This document shows, in pieces, positions 60,300 to 64,000 of a stretch of DNA of 64,000 nucleotides (its first letter is position 1; every line of letters starts with the position of its first letter). Source of the DNA: Eisenibacter elegans DSM 3317 (lineage in GTDB: Bacteria > Bacteroidota > Bacteroidia > Cytophagales > Microscillaceae); contig NZ_KE387154.1 in assembly GCF_000430505.1 (NCBI RefSeq), positions 306,530 through 370,529 of the forward strand, in the 5' to 3' direction. A program made the position numbers and the translations under genes. The notes under the pieces were generated by a model, which searched no databases, was not told the DNA's origin, and was given only the letters and a program-made list of their open reading frames with translations.

Positions 60300-61394
60300 T
60301 TAGTGTTGATTCGCCTTGGTATAGCTTTTGGCTTGGTGTATAAGGTAGAGGTCAGCCAATACTAGGGCGGCCATAGCCTCTACAATAGGGACAGCACGTG
60401 GGACTACGCAGGGGTCGTGTCGGCCTTTACCCGATACGACTACAGGCTGCCCTTGGTGGTCGATGCTTTCTTGGTCTTGCATCAGGGTTGCGACGGGTTT
60501 GAAAGCCACCCGAAAGTAGATATCTTCTCCGTTGCTGATTCCTCCCTGTATTCCCCCCGAGTGATTAGTACGGGTACGTATGCGTCCGGTTTCATCTTGA
60601 TAGAAAGTATCGTTGTGTGCTGAGCCTAGCATCGCCACCCCTTCAAAGCCTGAGCCATACTCAAATCCTTTGGCGGCGTTGATACTCAACATTGCGCCGC
60701 CCAACAAGGCGTGTAGCTTGGCAAATACTGGCTCTCCCCAACCTACGGGTACCCCTTGGATAAGTGCGCTGACAACCCCGCCGATGGTGTCTCCTGCCTT
60801 ACGGACTTCGCGTATGCGTGCAATCATCGCCTCGGCAGTGGCTGGGTCGGGGCAGCGGATATCGTTTGTTTCGGTTTGGTTGAGGTCTAGGGTGTTGTAG
60901 GGTTGTTCGAGCTTGATGTCGCCTACTTGTGAGACATAGGCCTGTATTCGAATGCCTAAGGGCTGTAACAGCATTTTGGCCACAGCTCCGGCGGCTACCC
61001 GGGCTAGGGTTTCGCGTGCTGAGCTTCGCCCTCCCCCGCGATAGTCGCGCAGGCCATATTTGACTTGGTAGGTATAGTCGGCGTGTGAGGGGCGGTATTG
61101 TTGGGCTATGTGGCTATAATCCTTGCTTTTGGCATCTTCATTCCACACACTGAGGGTAATGGGCATACCTGTGGTGAGGCCTTCAAAAACACCAGACAGT
61201 ACCTGCACACGGTCAGCCTCTTTGCGCTGGGTAACGATGGCCGACTGGCCGGGGCGGCGGCGGTCTAGTTCTGCCTGAACGGCCTCTAGGTCGAAGGGTA
61301 TGCCCGCAGGGCAGCCATCTATCACTACTCCTACAGCAGTACCGTGCGACTCGCCAAAAGTAGTTATCTTGAATAAATGTCCGAAAGTGTTCAT
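60300..61394 (-). CDS. aroC: Chorismate synthase
   Basis: The 364-residue AroC converts EPSP to chorismate using reduced FMN. It has the signature [22 protein letters not shown] (about 15-37), [25 protein letters not shown] (about 125-149) with conserved Arg and His residues, and [13 protein letters not shown] at about 270-282. Full length. It is monocistronic here; aroQ is at 51413. Confidence 0.96.
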   Translation of the reverse strand: MNTFGHLFKITTFGESHGTAVGVVIDGCPAGIPFDLEAVQAELDRRRPGQSAIVTQRKEADRVQVLSGVFEGLTTGMPITLSVWNEDAKSKDYSHIAQQYRPSHADYTYQVKYGLRDYRGGGRSSARETLARVAAGAVAKMLLQPLGIRIQAYVSQVGDIKLEQPYNTLDLNQTETNDIRCPDPATAEAMIARIREVRKAGDTIGGVVSALIQGVPVGWGEPVFAKLHALLGGAMLSINAAKGFEYGSGFEGVAMLGSAHNDTFYQDETGRIRTRTNHSGGIQGGISNGEDIYFRVAFKPVATLMQDQESIDHQGQPVVVSGKGRHDPCVVPRAVPIVEAMAALVLADLYLIHQAKSYTKANQH

Positions 61395-61590
61395 ACGTAT
61401 GTTTTTAGCACCATAAGGCGACTTATGCGCCTAAGCAATCGTCTATTGATAGGACTTTTTGCAAGGTAATGATTTTGGGGCGGGTTTGAAAATTTAGATT
61501 TTATGAGTCTGGAATTTGCACTGCTGGGCAAACAAACTGTATTTTTACCAAATGTATACCAAGACGCACTTGGTTTGAGGGCTCACCCGA

Positions 61591-61653
61591 TGTGATATTC
61601 TTGATGCTCAAGGATTTTCAGTACATAATATTTCCCAATCTTGATTGGGTTTA
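61591..61653 (+). repeat. Dispersed ~60-bp element, copy 6
   Basis: Plus strand: GTGATATTCTTGATGCTCAAG, GATTTTCAGTACATAAT and ATTTCCCAATCTTGATTGGGTTTA. It has both hairpins in good form: CTTGATgcTCAAG and CCCAATcTTGATTGGG. The dctQ start codon follows 17 bp after, and an open frame from 61592 reads into the element before it. Confidence 0.75.
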
Positions 61654-61669
61654 CCAAAATACCTCTCCT

Positions 61670-62200
61670 ATGCAGTGGTTTAGCCGGAAGATTCACCAAC
61701 TCAACGAGGCCGTAGGCCGTATTACGGCTTGGCTTACCAGCGCCTTGGTGCTCTTGGTGAGCTTTGATGTGGTACAGCGTTATTTTTTCAAAACCACCTC
61801 TGTCGCTTTTTTAGACTTGGAGTGGCACTTATTTGCGATGATATTCTTGTTGGGCGCGGGCTATTCTCTGTGTCACGACCAACACGTGCGGGTAGATGTG
61901 TTTTATACCCGTATGTCAGAACGGCAACAAGCATGGGTAGACTTGTTGGGCACCTTGTTTTTTTTGCTGCCTTTTTGTGTGGTAATGATTTATGCCTCTT
62001 TCAAGTATGCATTCGTTTCGTGGAGCTACAACGAAGGCTCTGCTGACCCTGGGGGGCTGCCGGCGCGTTATGTCATCAAGGCGATGATAAGCATCGGCTT
62101 CAGCCTGTTATTCTTGCAGGGTTTGGCTATGGCCATAGACGCAGTGGCTAAGATTCGTAAGCCCAAATCGCCAACAGATACGCCTTCTACCCACCCTTAA
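61670..62200 (+). CDS. dctQ: TRAP transporter small permease (DctQ)
   Basis: From ATG 61670 (MQWFSRKIHQLNEAVGRITAWLTSALVLLVSFDVVQRYFF) the protein has 176 residues and four membrane helices with the DctQ pattern: LDLEWHLFAMIFLLGAGYSL, HDQHVRVDVFYTRMSERQQAWVDLLGTLFFLLPFCVVMIY and YVIKAMISIGFSLLFLQGLAMAID. DctQ stabilises the large permease in sodium-driven uptake of organic acids. A longer frame from 61592 runs through a dispersed repeat and is not a real start. dctM follows after 11 bp. Confidence 0.88.
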   Translation: MQWFSRKIHQLNEAVGRITAWLTSALVLLVSFDVVQRYFFKTTSVAFLDLEWHLFAMIFLLGAGYSLCHDQHVRVDVFYTRMSERQQAWVDLLGTLFFLLPFCVVMIYASFKYAFVSWSYNEGSADPGGLPARYVIKAMISIGFSLLFLQGLAMAIDAVAKIRKPKSPTDTPSTHP

Positions 62201-62211
62201 CACCAAATTTT

Positions 62212-63525
62212 ATGGACGCACTGCCCTTGCTATTTTTCTTATTGGCTTTGATTTGTCTGCTTGTTGGCTATCCTGTAGCGTTTACGCTTGGGGGGCTATC
62301 AGTAGTGGTTGGCTTGTGGTTGTTTGACCTCGACTTTTTTTATCTCTTAGCGCTACGCACCTATGGCATCATGAACAACTACGTGCTGATTGCCGTGCCA
62401 TTGTTTGTGTATATGGGGATGATGTTGGAGCGTTCGGGTATTGCTGAGCGCCTGCTCGAAACGATGGCCTTGCTTTTTGGTCGTATTCCGGGTGGGTTGG
62501 CCATTTCGGTAGTCGTCGTAGGAACCTTGCTGGCGGCCTCTACGGGGGTGGTTGGGGCTACTGTAGTTACGATGGGGCTGATTAGCCTGCCGACGATGCT
62601 CAAACGGGGCTACGGCATTCCCCTTGCCGCAGGGACCATTGCCGCCTCGGGTACACTGGGGCAGATTATCCCCCCGAGTGTGGTCTTGGTGCTTTTGGGT
62701 AGTGTGATGGGCGTATCAGTAGGGCAGTTGTTTACGGCAGCCTTTATTCCCGGCTTTAGTTTGGTAGGGTTATACCTGCTTTACATTGTGGGGTATGCTG
62801 TAGTATATCCTGCGCGAGTACCGCCTATTCCGGCAGCAGAGCTAGCAGCTTTTCGCTCGGGCAACTTTTGGAGGCAGGTATTGATGGCTTTTTTGCTGCC
62901 TATGTCCTTGATTGTGGCGGTATTGGGCTCTATCTTTTTTGGCATTGCCTCACCTACTGAGGCTGCCGCTGTGGGAGCTATTGGGGCTAGCCTGCTGACC
63001 TTGCTCCAAGGGCGGCTCAACTTGAGTACCCTCCAGCAGGTAATGCGCAGCACCACCCACATTACGGTGATGGTATTCTTGGTCTTGGTAGGAGCTACGG
63101 CCTTCTCATTGGTTTTTAGAGCCTTGAAAGGCGACGACTACCTCATAGAGTTGATTCAGGCGGCCAATCTCAGTCCCTATGCTTTTTTGGCCTTGGTGAT
63201 GGTGGTGATGTTTGTCGCCGGGTTTTTCATTGATTTTATCGAGATTATCTTCATCATCGTGCCCGTGGTTATTCCTAGTTTCAAGGCTATGGGCATTGAT
63301 TTGGTATGGGTAGGGGTATTGATGGCGATGAATTTGCAAACCTCCTTCTTGACACCGCCCTTTGGCTTTTCGTTGTTTTATCTCAAAGGAATTGCGCCCC
63401 CACAGGTGCGTACTGCCGATATTTATCGTGGGATAATCCCCTTTGTGATTATACAGGGCATCTTATTGGTAGCCATTATTTGCTACCCTGAGTTGGTTAC
63501 TTGGTTGCCAAAGCAGCTCAAATAA
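62212..63525 (+). CDS. dctM: TRAP transporter large permease (DctM)
   Basis: The 437 residues have about 12 membrane helices: LLFFLLALICLLVGYPVAFTLGGLSVVVGL, MGMMLERSGIAERLLETMALLFGRIPGGLAISVVVVGTLLAASTGVVGATVVTMGLISLP, and a C-terminal part ending LTPPFGFSLFYLKGIAPPQVRTADIYRGIIPFVIIQGILL, all typical of DctM (the GASTG..GA loop carries substrate and sodium ligands). Its gene is the last of this pair. The periplasmic binding protein DctP that provides the substrate is not in the window, so the solute is unknown. Confidence 0.93.
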   Translation: MDALPLLFFLLALICLLVGYPVAFTLGGLSVVVGLWLFDLDFFYLLALRTYGIMNNYVLIAVPLFVYMGMMLERSGIAERLLETMALLFGRIPGGLAISVVVVGTLLAASTGVVGATVVTMGLISLPTMLKRGYGIPLAAGTIAASGTLGQIIPPSVVLVLLGSVMGVSVGQLFTAAFIPGFSLVGLYLLYIVGYAVVYPARVPPIPAAELAAFRSGNFWRQVLMAFLLPMSLIVAVLGSIFFGIASPTEAAAVGAIGASLLTLLQGRLNLSTLQQVMRSTTHITVMVFLVLVGATAFSLVFRALKGDDYLIELIQAANLSPYAFLALVMVVMFVAGFFIDFIEIIFIIVPVVIPSFKAMGIDLVWVGVLMAMNLQTSFLTPPFGFSLFYLKGIAPPQVRTADIYRGIIPFVIIQGILLVAIICYPELVTWLPKQLK

Positions 63526-63550
63526 TTCCCCTCTAGTAAGTGGGAGAAGC

Positions 63551-64000
63551 CTATGCCCCGCCCAGCCAATACAAAAGATTGAGCGCGGCAAAAAACATTC
63601 CTTGCAACAAAAACAACCATAAGGCCAAGGGATTGTAACCCTGCTCTTGTGGACGAACGACACGCAACCCAAAAAATACGGCTAAGATAATCACTGACAC
63701 GCAATACCAGCCTACAAAATTCTGTGAGGGAATGTGGCCATCAGCCCAATACCAGAAATCTTGTCGTATGGCCACAGGCTCTATCAAAATATCTAGGGCG
63801 ACCATCAGGGCGGCGGCAACCAAGGCCTTGAGCCACCAAAAGCCTTCCCACAACAAGCTGATAATAGTGCCGGCAGCATAGCTAAGCATAAACCAATTGA
63901 CCCCTATCATCAGTGGGACTTCCCAGAGCTTGGGGCCAAGCGCTGCGCCATACCAGTAAGTGCCGAAAATAGCTTGAGTATGAACACCGGCTACCTCTGC
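63551..64000 (-). CDS. CruF-like carotenoid biosynthesis membrane protein (partial, 5' end beyond right edge)
   Basis: A continuous frame on the minus strand runs from the right edge to a stop at 63551, so the N-terminus is missing; 149 residues are visible. An internal ATG at 63910 would miss AEVAGVHTQAIFGTYWYG, which is clear family sequence (Glu-x2-Gly-Val-x-Thr motif). The later sequence, ALDILIEPVAIRQDFWYWADGHIPSQNFVGWY and several membrane helices, matches the DUF422/CruF family, which hydrates carotenoid end groups (bisanhydrobacterioruberin hydratase in archaea). The protein sits in the cytoplasmic membrane. Convergent with dctM. Confidence 0.85.
   Translation of the reverse strand, partial: AEVAGVHTQAIFGTYWYGAALGPKLWEVPLMIGVNWFMLSYAAGTIISLLWEGFWWLKALVAAALMVALDILIEPVAIRQDFWYWADGHIPSQNFVGWYCVSVIILAVFFGLRVVRPQEQGYNPLALWLFLLQGMFFAALNLLYWLGGA

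Noticed and set aside
11601-61653. CRISPR array from the repeated block
   Set aside because: Copies are scattered over 50 kb in both orientations, not spaced regularly.

Overview
The window looks like chromosomal DNA of a Bacteroidota bacterium, most likely an aerobic member of the Cytophagales; the genus cannot be read from the sequence. The signs are: promoter-like sites of the form TTG-N15..21-TAnnTTTG and few clear Shine-Dalgarno sites; a Rho factor with a long Gln-rich insertion; lineage-typical families (DUF4836, DUF4178, DUF4153, SiaB-like kinase, TPR-SpoIIE phosphatases, YifB, PurS); and a class II tRNA-Leu without encoded CCA. Almost all of it is core genome. I see no prophage, CRISPR array, rRNA operon or intact transposase gene. 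Layout: 1-2.5 kb has a truncated zinc-finger/RING-like gene (left edge), a peculiar tRNA block and a PaaI-type thioesterase. 2.5-10.9 kb has rho (minus), serS, a fused E1 alpha-beta 2-oxoacid dehydrogenase, a membrane GT2 glycosyltransferase overlapping an ECF sigma factor, and purS. 11-17.8 kb has a tandem STAS/SEC14-like pair (first copy broken), a Met/Tyr/Asn-rich lipoprotein, a TPR-SpoIIE phosphatase, a LolC/E-type permease and another STAS-like protein. 17.9-23.9 kb (minus) has a GT4 glycosyltransferase overlapping an asparagine synthetase, a NarL-type response regulator and methylmalonyl-CoA mutase. 24.4-31.9 kb (plus) has two DUF4836 lipoproteins, an ABC ATPase with its permease, a SiaB-like kinase, a DUF4178 protein and a lipoprotein. 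32-43 kb has yifB, an iron-type ABC binding lipoprotein under a probable metal-regulated promoter, parE, an orphan adenine methylase, a DUF4153 membrane protein, peptide deformylase, two small secreted paralogues and two very small coiled-coil-like paralogues not previously called. 43.4-51.2 kb has a lytic transglycosylase, tRNA-Leu(CAA), a second TPR-SpoIIE phosphatase, an ABC ATPase and a 1,033-residue TPR membrane protein. 51.4-64 kb has aroQ, a 2Fe-2S oxidoreductase, rnhB, nrdA, a BtuF-like protein, an ion-channel-like protein, a MoxR-type ATPase, aroC, TRAP permeases DctQM and a CruF-like carotenoid gene cut by the right edge. How genes work together: two SpoIIE phosphatases, one SiaB-type kinase and the STAS-like proteins are the parts of a partner-switching signalling network spread over 36 kb. 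The DUF4836/ABC block looks like an envelope export or lipoprotein-handling operon. The most unusual structure is at 1.2-1.7 kb. A 57-nt insertion sits exactly in the anticodon loop of a tRNA-Gly(UCC) or tRNA-Glu(UUC). A sequence AGRAGTA-N8-TTGACC, 21 nt with fixed spacing, occurs in that insertion and three more times within 400 bp, twice in a second interrupted tRNA-like structure. I know of no described class of bacterial tRNA intron this short. A dispersed element of about 60 bp (six or seven copies) and a 184-bp MITE-like element are the other non-genic structures.
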